A DNA stretch of 48,156 nt from an uncultured Paracoccaceae bacterium. GTDB taxonomy: Bacteria > Pseudomonadota > Alphaproteobacteria > Rhodobacterales > Rhodobacteraceae. The position numbers and the translations under genes are program-made. The stretch covers positions 1 through 48,156 of the forward strand of contig CANMAI010000013.1 in NCBI GenBank assembly GCA_947495795.1. Reading direction: 5' to 3'. Shown piece after piece: positions 25,521-33,837 of the stretch (positions within the stretch are counted from its first letter, which is position 1; every line of letters starts with the position of its first letter). The notes beneath the pieces were generated by a model, which worked only from the letters and a program-made list of their open reading frames with translations, ran no database searches and was not told the DNA's origin.

Positions 25521-26714
25521 TCAGGTGACGGCGTGGCGGATCTGGTATTCGGGGGCTTGCCAGAGGTTTTGGGTAATGACCTCGGTTATGTGATCCACCG
25601 CCCGGTCGATCTCCGCTTCTGTATTGTAGAGGGGCGCGAAGCCGAAGCGCATGATATCGGGAGCGCGGAAATCGCCGATGACGCCGCGGGCGATGAGGGC
25701 TTGCATGGCAGAGTAGCCTTCCTTGAAGGCGAAGGATACCTGGGAGCCGCGGGCTTTCGGATCTCTGGGAGAGACGAGCCTGAGGGCGGGGGCTGTAGCC
25801 TCGACACCTTTGATAAAACGTTCGGAGAGGGTGATGGACCGGGCGCGGATGGTGGCCATATCCGTTTGCTCGAAGATGTCGAGGGCCGTTTCCAGCGCCG
25901 CGAGCGCGATGATGGGAGGCGTGCCCACGCGCATTCGGGTAAGGCCGGGGCCGGGGCGGTAGCTTTCCTCAAACGCGAAGGGGGCGGCGTGGCCCAGCCA
26001 GCCGGGCAGGGATGGCATGATGCGCTCTGCCAGTTCGGGTTTGGCGTAGATAAAGGCGGGCGCGCCGGGGCCGCCATTGAGGTACTTGTAGGTGCAGCCC
26101 ACGGCGAAATCGGCATCTGCGCCTTCGAGATCCACCGGAATGGCGCCGGTTGAGTGAGCGAGATCCCAGACGGTGGTGATGCCCTTGGCATGGGCCTGAC
26201 CGGTGAGGGTCGGCATGTCGTGGAGGCGGCCCGTGCGGTAATCCACCTCTGTCAGCATCAGCACGGCCGTTTTGGCGCTCATGGCGCTTGCCACCTCTTC
26301 GGGGGCTGCGATCTTGAGGGTGTAGCCGCCCCCGAGCGTCTCTATCAGGCCCTCGGCGATGTAGATATCGGAGGGGAAGTTGCCGGAGCAGGTGAGGATT
26401 TCGCGTCGGTCCGGCTGTAGCTGGAGGGCGGCATGGAGTGCCTGATGGACCTTGATCGAGAGTGTATCGCCCACGGCCACCGTGCCGGGGGCGGCCCCTA
26501 TCAGGCGGGCGATGCGATCTCCGGTTTTGTCGGGCTGGGCCATCCAACCGCAGGTGTTCCAGCCGCGGATGAGCTGTGTGCCCCATTCATCGCGCAGAAG
26601 GGAGGCCGTGCGCGCCTCTGCCGCTTTTGGGAGGGGGCCGAGGGAATTGCCATCGAGATAGATTATGCCCTCGGGCAGGGCGAAGGCGGCGCGAGTTTGC
26701 TCAAAAATGCTCAT
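25521..26714 (-). CDS. kynU: Kynureninase
   Basis: KynU is a PLP enzyme that cleaves kynurenine to anthranilate and alanine in tryptophan breakdown. The 397-residue protein has the substrate-region YLDGNSLGPLP, WDLAHSTGA (PLP aspartate and histidine) and the lysine motif TYKYLNGGPGAPAF (K210). The length is normal. No kynA or kynB lies in the window. It is divergent from the RidA-type gene, which could act on reactive enamine intermediates. Confidence 0.95.
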   Translation of the reverse strand: MSIFEQTRAAFALPEGIIYLDGNSLGPLPKAAEARTASLLRDEWGTQLIRGWNTCGWMAQPDKTGDRIARLIGAAPGTVAVGDTLSIKVHQALHAALQLQPDRREILTCSGNFPSDIYIAEGLIETLGGGYTLKIAAPEEVASAMSAKTAVLMLTEVDYRTGRLHDMPTLTGQAHAKGITTVWDLAHSTGAIPVDLEGADADFAVGCTYKYLNGGPGAPAFIYAKPELAERIMPSLPGWLGHAAPFAFEESYRPGPGLTRMRVGTPPIIALAALETALDIFEQTDMATIRARSITLSERFIKGVEATAPALRLVSPRDPKARGSQVSFAFKEGYSAMQALIARGVIGDFRAPDIMRFGFAPLYNTEAEIDRAVDHITEVITQNLWQAPEYQIRHAVT

Positions 26715-26839
26715 GCGTGAGGGATAGCGGAGGCACGGGGAGACGGGAAGGGGGTGAGCAGCATTTATGCGTTGTGCGGATCGGCGGTTATCTCCACTGA
26801 GCTGTCATGCTTGCGAGATCTGGCATTCTGTGAGCAGGT

Positions 26840-27232
26840 TTGGGCATTGCAAAAAAGGCAACCATTCCCGAAGAGATGACCTCTCTTCATGAGGACTGGA
26901 AAATGTCTCCGGGGGTTGAGGTTGACGGTTTTGTCTTCCTCACCGGTTTTAACGGGATGCCGCTGGACGGGGATTTTTCCTTTGATCCGTCGGATCAGAT
27001 CGATACAGCATTTCAACAGGTTTTTCAGGGGCTTGCGGAAGCCGGACTGGATGCCGCCAACATCGTTGAGGTGACCAGCTATCATGTCGGGCTGCGAGAC
27101 CATCTTTCGGAGTTCAGGGCAGTGTGGGCCAGATACATGAGGGAGCCTTACCCGGCCTGGACTGCGATAGAGGTGGCCGGTTTCGCCTCGGCCGATGTGA
27201 TCGTCGAGTTGCGTGTCATCGCCCGGCGCTGA
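26840..27232 (+). CDS. RidA/YjgF-family protein
   Basis: The 130-residue protein matches the Rid family (enamine/imine deaminases): IPEEMTSLHEDWKMSPGVEV, DQIDTAFQQVFQGLAEAGLD, IVEVTSYHVGL and a late RYMREPYPAWTAIEV. The catalytic arginine of canonical RidA (near residue 105) is not seen in the usual IRVA context, so deaminase activity is uncertain. The start is ambiguous: TTG at 26840, or an ATT at 26846; an ATG at 26876 would cut conserved N-terminal sequence. It is convergent with the methyltransferase, ending 7 bp from it. Confidence 0.82.
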   Translation: MGIAKKATIPEEMTSLHEDWKMSPGVEVDGFVFLTGFNGMPLDGDFSFDPSDQIDTAFQQVFQGLAEAGLDAANIVEVTSYHVGLRDHLSEFRAVWARYMREPYPAWTAIEVAGFASADVIVELRVIARR

Positions 27233-27239
27233 GGATGGT

Positions 27240-27863
27240 TCAGGCAGGTTTGCGGGCGATGATGAAGACAGACTTTCCGGGGCCGGGCTGCCATTTGGTC
27301 TCTATCTCGAAACCGGCGGCTTGAAGGTCTGCCGCAAGATCCTTTGCTGTGAAGACGCGCACAAGAGGCAGGAGGCGGAGGGCGCTGCCCAGAGGTAGGA
27401 GGGTTTTGGCGATGCCCTTCATCTCGCCCGCGCACACGGTGCTGGAGATGAACAAGCCGCCCGGTTTGACGAGCCGGTGGATCCTGGAGATGCCTGCTGC
27501 GCGGTGTTCCAGAAGATGGAGAAGGCTGAGGGCGAAGACGACATCGTAGCGGCTCTTGGTGGCTTCAAGGCTTTCGAGGCATTTGGCCTCGAAGCTGACA
27601 TTGGTGATGTTTGCCGCTCTGGCCTTTGCTTGTGCGATCTCGATCATTTTCGGCGCATAATCCGTGGCCCGGATATGGCGCACGAAGGGCGCGTGTGTGA
27701 GGGCTGTGGAGCCGGAGCCGCACCCGACCTCCAACACATCCATGCCCTTGTGGAGGAGGGCCTGCGTTTCCCTCAGCTTGCGCTGGTAGGAGGCTTCATC
27801 CTCCACGGGTTTTTGGGCGTAGCTTTTGGCGATGAGGTTCCAGAAGAGGCGGGATCTTGGCAT
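27240..27863 (-). CDS. Class I SAM-dependent methyltransferase
   Basis: The 207-residue protein has motif I DVLEVGCGSGSTAL, then the acidic post-I region ATDYAPKMIEIA and VVFALSLLHLLEH (motif IV). It starts MPRSRLFWNLIAKSYAQKPV, as in small methyltransferases of the methyltransf_25 type. GGAG lies 9 bases before the ATG at 27863. The substrate is unknown. It follows a second methyltransferase gene by 26 bp in the same direction. Confidence 0.85.
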   Translation of the reverse strand: MPRSRLFWNLIAKSYAQKPVEDEASYQRKLRETQALLHKGMDVLEVGCGSGSTALTHAPFVRHIRATDYAPKMIEIAQAKARAANITNVSFEAKCLESLEATKSRYDVVFALSLLHLLEHRAAGISRIHRLVKPGGLFISSTVCAGEMKGIAKTLLPLGSALRLLPLVRVFTAKDLAADLQAAGFEIETKWQPGPGKSVFIIARKPA

Positions 27864-27889
27864 TGGAGGGCTCCGGTGTGGCGGCGAGA

Positions 27890-28618
27890 TCAGAACGGTT
27901 TTCGGGCGATGCAGGCAAGGCTGGGATGGGGTGAGAACCTGCGGCCCGGAAGGGGGGCTGTGTGGAGTGGCTGGAGGCCTGCGCTTTCGATGAGTGCATT
28001 GGCCATCGGGGCCGAGAAGAGATGCGTGCGCCAGCGGAGATGGACCCAGAGCCCTGTGAGTGAGCGCCGCGTGAGGCAGAGGAGGACGAGGCCACCGGGG
28101 CGCGTGGTGCGCGCGATTTCCGCCAAAGCTGTTGCGGGATCGGCGAGATGCTCCAGAAGATGGGCGGCGATGGTGATATCGAAGGCGGCATCCGGATAGG
28201 GAAGAGTGTGCACATCGCCCTCGCGGAGGGTGGCGGGGATGGCGCCGAGATGTTTGCGGGCCTCGGCCAGCATTGCGGGCGAGGCATCTATCCCGTGCAA
28301 GGTCAGGGGCTGCCTTGATGTTGCGGCCATCGCGGCGGAGAGCGCGCCGCAGCCGATGCCGCAATCCAGCACCGTGAGCGGCTTTGGAGGGAGGGCGCCG
28401 AGCGCTGCGGCAAGGAAGGTGCCGTAGGCTTCGGGCGAGTTCAGGCGGCGGGCCTTGCGCGGCCATGCTGAAGCTGCGGCTTCATAGTTATCTCTGATTT
28501 GCGTATGGGTGAGCGCACGGCGCTGAAGAGCCAGATGCCACGAGCCAAAGCGGGCCGTGCAGACGGGCACCAGACTGCTGGGGCTTGTTTGAAGAGGGTT
28601 CCGAGCCTCGACCTGCAT
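27890..28618 (-). CDS. Class I SAM-dependent methyltransferase (UbiE/Methyltransf_11-like)
   Basis: The 242-residue protein has motif I VLDCGIGCGALSAAMA, post-I LHGIDASPAMLAEA, and FDITIAAHLLEHLADP (motif IV). The start at 28618 is set by AAGGAGTATACA before the ATG; the open frame extends eight codons further to a TTG that lacks a site. It may methylate a quinone, lipid or small metabolite. It shares an operon with the downstream methyltransferase and is divergent from the LysR gene, its probable regulator. Confidence 0.83.
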   Translation of the reverse strand: MQVEARNPLQTSPSSLVPVCTARFGSWHLALQRRALTHTQIRDNYEAAASAWPRKARRLNSPEAYGTFLAAALGALPPKPLTVLDCGIGCGALSAAMAATSRQPLTLHGIDASPAMLAEARKHLGAIPATLREGDVHTLPYPDAAFDITIAAHLLEHLADPATALAEIARTTRPGGLVLLCLTRRSLTGLWVHLRWRTHLFSAPMANALIESAGLQPLHTAPLPGRRFSPHPSLACIARKPF

Positions 28619-28774
28619 TGTATACTCCTTCTTTTCGCTCAATCTGGCGCTTTTTCTTTGCTCTGATCGTCATTTCGGCTGTTGCTGAGTGCAGCCGTGA
28701 ATGGCTGCGAAGCGGGCTTGCCAGCGATCTGCAGACGCTCTAGCCCGCTGGCCGGTGGAAAAGAATTGCTGAAA

Positions 28775-28795
28775 TTCGTGTTTCCTATATACGAA
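28775..28795. promoter_or_regulatory. Candidate LysR operator (T-N11-A)
   Basis: TTCGT (28775-28779) and ACGAA (28791-28795) are inverted repeats separated by 11 bases, the spacing and T-N11-A form typical of LysR sites. It lies between the LysR gene and the divergent methyltransferase pair, five bases before the annotated LysR start. Confidence 0.5.
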
Positions 28796-28800
28796 AATGC

Positions 28801-29700
28801 ATGAACTGGCAGGCGATGGCATTTGACTGGAATCAGGCGCGTGCGTTTCTGGCAACGGCGGAGGAGGGCTCTCTTTCCGCTGCTGCCCGCGCGTTGGGGC
28901 AGACGCAACCCACTTTGAGCCGACAGGTGGCGGGGCTGGAGGAAGATCTTGGCATCGCACTGTTTGAGCGCGTGGGGCGCAGCCTTGTGCTGACGGAAGG
29001 GGGCATGGACCTTCTGGAGCATTTTCGCAGCATGGCCGAGGCGGCGGCGCGGATCTCGTTGCTGGCTTCGGGCAGATCGCAGGCGATTGAGGGGCATGTG
29101 ACGATCACTGCAACGGATTTTACGGCGATGGACAGCCTGCCACCCATCCTGAAGACACTGCGGCAACTGGCGCCGGGGATTACGGTGGATGTTATCGCTT
29201 CCAACGAAGTGCGCGATCTGATGCGACGCGAGGCGGATATCTCCATCCGGCACGCGCGGCCGGAACAACCGGAGCTGATTGCGCGCAAACTTGGTGAGAC
29301 CACGGGGCAGTTTTACGCCTCCAGGGAGTATTTGGAGCGGTTCGGGCGGCCTGCTTCGCCGACCGATATAGCGCATGCGGAGTTTATCGGCTTCGAGACG
29401 ACCGATCGGCTTGTACCGTTTTTCAATGAGCTTGGCGTTCCGGTGACGCGCGACAATTTCAAGGTGTCTTCGGCAAGCAGTTCCGTGATCCGGGAACTCG
29501 TGCGGGAGGGGATCGGGATTGGTGTCTTGTCGCGCGAGATGGCGGCTCGAATGCCCGAACTGGAGCAGGTGCTGACGGATGTACCTGCGTTTCCAATCCC
29601 AATCTGGCTGGTGACGCACCGCGAATTGCACACCAGCCGCCGTATCCGGCTGGTTTTTGATCTGTTGGCCAAGGAGCTTACACTGCCGCCGCGGGCCTGA
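28801..29700 (+). CDS. LysR-family transcriptional regulator
   Basis: The 299-residue protein has the N-terminal winged helix-turn-helix (FLATAEEGSLSAAARALGQT, QPTLSRQVAGLEEDLGIALF) and a LysR substrate-binding domain (about 95-290). The usual LysR start would be MAFDWNQARAF at 28816; the ATG at 28801 adds five residues, so either is possible. Its likely site lies just upstream and may control the divergent methyltransferase genes as well. Confidence 0.9.
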   Translation: MNWQAMAFDWNQARAFLATAEEGSLSAAARALGQTQPTLSRQVAGLEEDLGIALFERVGRSLVLTEGGMDLLEHFRSMAEAAARISLLASGRSQAIEGHVTITATDFTAMDSLPPILKTLRQLAPGITVDVIASNEVRDLMRREADISIRHARPEQPELIARKLGETTGQFYASREYLERFGRPASPTDIAHAEFIGFETTDRLVPFFNELGVPVTRDNFKVSSASSSVIRELVREGIGIGVLSREMAARMPELEQVLTDVPAFPIPIWLVTHRELHTSRRIRLVFDLLAKELTLPPRA

Positions 29701-29763
29701 GTTATGGGCCGAGGATCGGACCCTTTGGATGTGCTATGATGAGGCCCGGAACAGGAGGGTGGG

Positions 29764-30117
29764 ATGACCTATGTGGACGGGATTGTGGTGGCGGTGCCGA
29801 CAGCAAAGAAGGCTGAGTATGTAGCGCGGTGCCGGGAGGCTGCGGCGGCCTTCAAGCGGCACGGTGCCTTGCAGACGATGGAGAACTGGGGGGATAACGT
29901 GCCGGAGGGGGATGTGACGTCTTTCCCGAAGGCTGTGCAGTGCAAGCCGGATGAGACGGTGGTGTTTTCATGGATCCTCTGGCCATCCAAGGCCGCGCGC
30001 GATGCGGGCATGCCCAAGGCGCTGGAAGAGATGGAGATGGATCTGGAGGGCAACCCCTTTCCGTTTGACGGGAAGCGGATGATCTTTGGCGGCTTCGAGA
30101 CGATTTTGGAGGCGTGA
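29764..30117 (+). CDS. DUF1428 family protein (YbaA-like)
   Basis: The 117-residue protein has the DUF1428 landmarks YVDGIVVAVPTAKKAEY, a central ENWGDNVPEGDVTSFPKAVQ, VVFSWILWPSKAARD and FDGKRMIFGGFE. It has a dimeric alpha/beta-barrel fold like antibiotic biosynthesis monooxygenases; the activity is unknown. A strong AGGAGGGTGGG precedes the ATG. It is followed by a strong terminator. Confidence 0.93.
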   Translation: MTYVDGIVVAVPTAKKAEYVARCREAAAAFKRHGALQTMENWGDNVPEGDVTSFPKAVQCKPDETVVFSWILWPSKAARDAGMPKALEEMEMDLEGNPFPFDGKRMIFGGFETILEA

Positions 30118-30137
30118 CTGCCTTGGCAGCTGGCCAG

Positions 30138-30170
30138 AAAGGGGCCGACCGCTGAGCGGCCGGCCCCTTT
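30138..30170. terminator. Bidirectional terminator between DUF1428 and EF-hand genes
   Basis: AAAGGGGCCG (30138-30147) pairs with CGGCCCCTTT (30161-30170), giving an A/T-flanked GC stem readable in both directions. It separates two convergent genes. Confidence 0.85.
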
Positions 30171-30212
30171 AAGCCCCGGGGAGGCTGGGGCTTGTGGCTT
30201 TAATCGCCGAGC

Positions 30213-30455
30213 TTATTCAGCCGGCAGAATGCCCGCATCAACAGCGGCTGTGTGCTCCTCTTCGGAGACCATGCCATCGGCATCCGTGTCTGCTGCGAGA
30301 TACGTTGCCTCTGTCGCATCGGGGAAGGCTGCCACAAACTCTTCGGCGGACAGCATGCCGTCACCGTCTGCATCGGCACCTGCGAAATCTGCAAATGCTG
30401 CAGATCCCATAGCGAATGTGCCAACCAGTACGGCAAAACCAAGTGTGCGTTTCAT
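30213..30455 (-). CDS. Exported EF-hand protein
   Basis: The 80-residue protein has a signal peptide (MKRTLGFAVLVGTFAMGSAA, cleaved after AFA) and two calcium-binding EF-hand loops, DADGDGMLSAEE at 28-39 and DTDADGMVSEEE at 56-67, both with acidic residues in positions 1, 3, 5 and 12. It should bind calcium in the periplasm. AGGAG precedes the ATG. It is divergent from the ECF sigma gene, and an ECF-like promoter lies upstream, so it may be a target of that factor. Confidence 0.88.
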   Translation of the reverse strand: MKRTLGFAVLVGTFAMGSAAFADFAGADADGDGMLSAEEFVAAFPDATEATYLAADTDADGMVSEEEHTAAVDAGILPAE

Positions 30456-30536
30456 GAGGAAATCTCCTGCTCTCTGTCAAAGTCGGCGCTGCGGTATGGC
30501 TGCGCCGGAAAGGCCAGAGTGGCGCTTTCACATAGA

Positions 30537-30563
30537 TAGACGTATCGGAATACAAATGCTTCC
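30537..30563 (-). promoter_or_regulatory. Candidate ECF-type promoter of the EF-hand gene
   Basis: On the minus strand a GGAAG (-35) and CGTCTA (-10) are separated by 16 bases, the GGAA-N16-CGTC form common to ECF sigma promoters. The -10 element lies about 80 bases before the EF-hand start codon. Confidence 0.4.
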
Positions 30564-30714
30564 TCAGCGGATTTTTGCTGAGCCGAAACTTGCTGAAACA
30601 TGACGTGATGAGTGCTGGGTCTGGAAGATCGGGGTTGCGAGGCTCATCTTAAGGGCATGACGCGGTGCCACTTATGTACCGCTGAGTGGGGAAACTATTA
30701 AAGGTACCGGAACC

Positions 30715-31227
30715 ATGCAAATGGTGCATTCCGCACGCGATACCGCGTGCGAAGATCGCAGACTGCTGGACCATCAGAATTTGCTTTACCGCTATGCCAT
30801 GTCTCTTACCCGTGCGCAGGCGCAGGCCGATGATCTGGTGCAGGAAACCTTCATTCGTGCGCTTCAGGCGCGGGCCAAGGGGCGGGAGATAGAGAACCCG
30901 AAGGCCTATCTGATGCGGCTTTTACACAACCTTCACATCGACGGGATCCGTGTCGGAAAGCGCGCGGGCGAGGCCCCGGAGATAGAGGAGGCTGTGCCGC
31001 CTGCGCAGGAGATGCAGATGACGTTGCAGGAAGTGTTGGCCGCATTGGACACATTGCCCGAGACGCAGAAGCATTTGCTGTGGCAGATCGGCGTGGAAGG
31101 CATGAGCTATGCGGATCTGGCAGAGGAGCTGGATTTACCCGAGGGCACGATCACCTCGCGCCTTTCGCGGGCCCGTTCCGCTTTGCGGAGCAGGCTGGGC
31201 TGGGATGGGCAAAGGGTGCTGAGTTGA
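30715..31227 (+). CDS. RNA polymerase ECF sigma factor
   Basis: The 170-residue protein has a sigma-2 region (NLLYRYAMSLTRAQAQADDLVQ, then ETFIRAL) and a sigma-4 region (LDTLPETQKHLLWQIGVEGM, YADLAEELDLPEGTITSRLSRA). GGAA lies before the ATG. No anti-sigma gene is adjacent; the divergent EF-hand gene may be part of the regulon. REP-like copy 2 follows, where convergent transcription from the MDR gene ends. Confidence 0.92.
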   Translation: MQMVHSARDTACEDRRLLDHQNLLYRYAMSLTRAQAQADDLVQETFIRALQARAKGREIENPKAYLMRLLHNLHIDGIRVGKRAGEAPEIEEAVPPAQEMQMTLQEVLAALDTLPETQKHLLWQIGVEGMSYADLAEELDLPEGTITSRLSRARSALRSRLGWDGQRVLS

Positions 31228-31307
31228 CGAGAGGCTGAAGCAGGCGGGGATATGGGCATTCGTCCACTTCCGACCGACATTGGCCCAGTTGAAGCACTTG
31301 CCTCCGC

Positions 31308-31370
31308 CAAGCGCCAGCCCGTTCAGGCGGGCTGGCGCTGCCCGGCGGCCTTCGGCCTTGATTCCGGGCG
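31308..31370 (-). repeat. REP-like element, family 2, copy 2
   Basis: AGCGCCAGCCCG (31310-31321) and CGGGCTGGCGCT (31328-31339) form a perfect 12-bp stem with a 6-base loop; next to it is CGGAATCAAGGCCGAAGG read on the minus strand. It is the inverted counterpart of 22538-22600. It separates the convergent sigma and MDR genes and may act as a terminator. Confidence 0.78.
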
Positions 31371-31384
31371 AGTTGGGTCCGGCC

Positions 31385-32410
31385 CTAAGTCCGTGCGTCG
31401 ATGAAGGCCTTGCCATCCGGCCTCGCCAGCACGGCGGGCAGCTTATCCATCGCCTCGGAGAGGGGGACTATGCCCGCGACATCGGTCTTCCATTTGCCAC
31501 TGACGAAACGCTCCTGAATTTCGCCGAAAGCTTGAGGAATGCGGGCGGGTTCTACCGTTTGCATCCAGCGGGTGAGCCAGAATCCCTCGATCTGTTTCTG
31601 GCGGAAGATGAACTGGCCCATTTCCGTGAGGCCCGGGGCTTCTGATGAGAGCTTGCCGTAGTTGACCCAGCGGGCGTGAGACGGCATCGCGAAGAAGATA
31701 TCGGCGGTTGTCTGATCTCCCACGGCATCGAGCAGGATGCGGGGTTTGAGAGTGTCGCAGATGGTTTTGGCCTTTTCGAGCGCGTCAGTTTCGCTTGTTG
31801 TGATCACTTCTGCTGCACCCAGCGCCCGCAGGGCTTCTGCCTGTTCGGCCCGGCGAACAACCGCGATGGGTTTGATGCCGTGATCTCGGCCAAGCGCGAT
31901 GAGGAGCTTGCCGAGTTGGGAGCCTGCGGCGTTGAGGATGAAGCTTTCGGCCCCCGCTTCGCGCACGATATCGAACATGGCGATGGCGGTGAGCGGGTTC
32001 ACGATCTGGCCTGCGGCATCGACCTCCGAGAGATCGGGGCGGCAGGGGACGAGGCCTTTTGTATCTGTCATCGCGTATTCGGCCCAAGTGCCGGAGGCGG
32101 TGGCGTAGAAGCTGACGCGCTGCCCCAGAAGCGGCCCGCCGCCCGCAACCACTTCGCCCACACCCTCAAACCCGGCGGGTGCCCCTTTGATGCGGGGCTG
32201 GCCGTATTCGCCTTTGATGAAATGGATATCGGACGGGTTCACGGCGGCGAGGTGGACGCGGATGAGGGCCTGATCCTCACCGGGTTTGGGAAGGGGGATC
32301 GTTTCGCGGCTTAGATAAGGTGCGAGGCTTTCCATCGAGGGGCCGCTCTGGGTACCGGAATAGCCATCGTGGGACTGGATGAGCGCTGTCATCTTGGAAG
32401 GCAGGGTCAT
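31385..32410 (-). CDS. Zinc-free medium-chain dehydrogenase/reductase (quinone/enoyl reductase type)
   Basis: The 341-residue protein has the MDR N-terminal fold (VHLAAVNPSDIHFIKGEYG, GFEGVGEVVAGGGPL) and an NAD(P) Rossmann segment (LNAAGSQLGKLLIALGRDHG). The cysteine cluster of zinc-binding alcohol dehydrogenases is absent, which suggests a quinone or 2-enoyl reductase (MECR-like). GGAGCACGGCC precedes the ATG. It lies 65 bp after the FAD oxidoreductase gene and probably ends the catabolic minus operon, reducing an unsaturated intermediate. Confidence 0.85.
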   Translation of the reverse strand: MTLPSKMTALIQSHDGYSGTQSGPSMESLAPYLSRETIPLPKPGEDQALIRVHLAAVNPSDIHFIKGEYGQPRIKGAPAGFEGVGEVVAGGGPLLGQRVSFYATASGTWAEYAMTDTKGLVPCRPDLSEVDAAGQIVNPLTAIAMFDIVREAGAESFILNAAGSQLGKLLIALGRDHGIKPIAVVRRAEQAEALRALGAAEVITTSETDALEKAKTICDTLKPRILLDAVGDQTTADIFFAMPSHARWVNYGKLSSEAPGLTEMGQFIFRQKQIEGFWLTRWMQTVEPARIPQAFGEIQERFVSGKWKTDVAGIVPLSEAMDKLPAVLARPDGKAFIDART

Positions 32411-32475
32411 GGCCGTGCTCCTGTTTTGGGATGTGGTTCTAGAATGGGGGTGTTCGGGCAGGAAACAAGGCGGGG

Positions 32476-33837
32476 TTACGTGACGGATTCGCCCGCGATC
32501 CAGCCGAGCGTGACGGCGGAGAGAAGGCCGTTGCCGCTGAGATAGCCGCTATCGCCCGAGCCGGAGACACCGCAGGCAGCGCCGCCCGCTGCGAAAAGAT
32601 TGGGGAAGGGGGTGCCTGCCTGATCGAGAACGCGGGCCTGATCATCGACCATGAGGCCGCCCTGCGTGTGGAAAAGCGCGCCGGTGACGCGGACACCGCA
32701 AAAGGGGGGCGTGAGGGGGGGATTTGTGAAATTGCGGCCCAAGGCATCCGTGCCACGGGGCAGGTTCGTGATGGTTTCCGCGAGTGTTTCGGGGGGAAGA
32801 TCGAGCTTCTTTGCCAGCTCATGGAGCGTATTGGCTGATTTGACTGCACCCTGTGCCTCTGCATCGCGGAAATCCTGGAACTGACGGGCGATGGCGGCGA
32901 TGCGGGCATCGAAGATGGCGTAGGCCACGCCGCCCGGCTGGGAAAGTACGGAGCGCGCGGCCTCCGAATAGCCTTGGGCTTCGTTCCAGAAGCGCTGCCC
33001 CGTGTTGTTCACCTGCACGCCGCCCTCGGTGATCACCGCCCATGTGATCAGGATGCCGTGGGGGTGTGCGACGTTGCCATGGCCCTGATAGGCGCCGAGA
33101 TGGGCTGTTTGCGCGCCGAGGGCCGAACCCCAATCGAGCGCATCGCCGGTGTTGCCATCATGGCCGAACCAGAGTGCGGTTTCTATCTCCGGCATGTGCT
33201 TTGCCACCTTGGCACGATTGCCGCCAAAGCCATTGCAGGCGAGGATGAGGCGGGTGCAGCCTATGTGCTCTGTGCTGCCATCGGGGCGCGTGACTGCCAC
33301 GCCCGTGACAGTTTTGCCGGTGGCAAAGAGTGAGGTGACGCGGGCGTTGCAGAGGATATCGATGCCTTGTGTCTCTGCCCGGGTACGGAGCGCATCTATC
33401 AGTTCGCGGCCCGCGCGGGTGGGCAGGCCGTGCATCCGCCTGCGGGAATGGCCGGGATAGTCGAAATCGGTCACGAGGGAGAAGGGGAGGCCGTGGGTTT
33501 CTGTAAGCCAGTTGATCACGGGGGCGGCGGTGCGGGCCATGAGGGAGACGAGGGCAGGGGCGTTCTGATTATGAGCCTTGGCCTGGATATCGGCGGCGAA
33601 GCAGGTGGGATCATCTTCGATGCCTGCCGCCTGCTGGAGTTTTGTGCCTGCTGCGGGGATGAGGCCGGCGGAGAGGGCTGTCGAGCCAGAGGGTGTTGCG
33701 TCCCGCTCCAGCACCAGCACCTCTTGCCCTGCTTCCACAGCACTGAGGGCGGCAGTAAGGCCGCAGGCTCCGGCCCCGATGATCAACGTCTGGACGCTTA
33801 CGGGAAAGCTGGAGGGTGTGGCGCCAAGGACGCTCAC
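32476..33837 (-). CDS. FAD-dependent oxidoreductase of the fumarate reductase/succinate dehydrogenase flavoprotein family
   Basis: The 453-residue protein has a dinucleotide site LIIGAGACGLTAALSAVEAG (residues about 18-37) and the conserved C-terminal flavin motif GGLMVDDQARVLD plus NLFAAGGAACGVSG. Relatives include fumarate and urocanate reductases, ketosteroid dehydrogenases and tricarballylate dehydrogenase; the substrate here is unknown, but oxidation or reduction of a C-C bond next to carboxylates is likely. The start is GTG at 33837, overlapping the upstream gene's stop by four bases (GTGA). No signal peptide, so cytoplasmic. Confidence 0.85.
   Translation of the reverse strand: MSVLGATPSSFPVSVQTLIIGAGACGLTAALSAVEAGQEVLVLERDATPSGSTALSAGLIPAAGTKLQQAAGIEDDPTCFAADIQAKAHNQNAPALVSLMARTAAPVINWLTETHGLPFSLVTDFDYPGHSRRRMHGLPTRAGRELIDALRTRAETQGIDILCNARVTSLFATGKTVTGVAVTRPDGSTEHIGCTRLILACNGFGGNRAKVAKHMPEIETALWFGHDGNTGDALDWGSALGAQTAHLGAYQGHGNVAHPHGILITWAVITEGGVQVNNTGQRFWNEAQGYSEAARSVLSQPGGVAYAIFDARIAAIARQFQDFRDAEAQGAVKSANTLHELAKKLDLPPETLAETITNLPRGTDALGRNFTNPPLTPPFCGVRVTGALFHTQGGLMVDDQARVLDQAGTPFPNLFAAGGAACGVSGSGDSGYLSGNGLLSAVTLGWIAGESVT

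Noticed and set aside
31676-32314. Long plus-strand frame inside the MDR gene
   Set aside because: It is an antisense shadow of a well-supported MDR gene with normal codon use; no ribosome site or family match.
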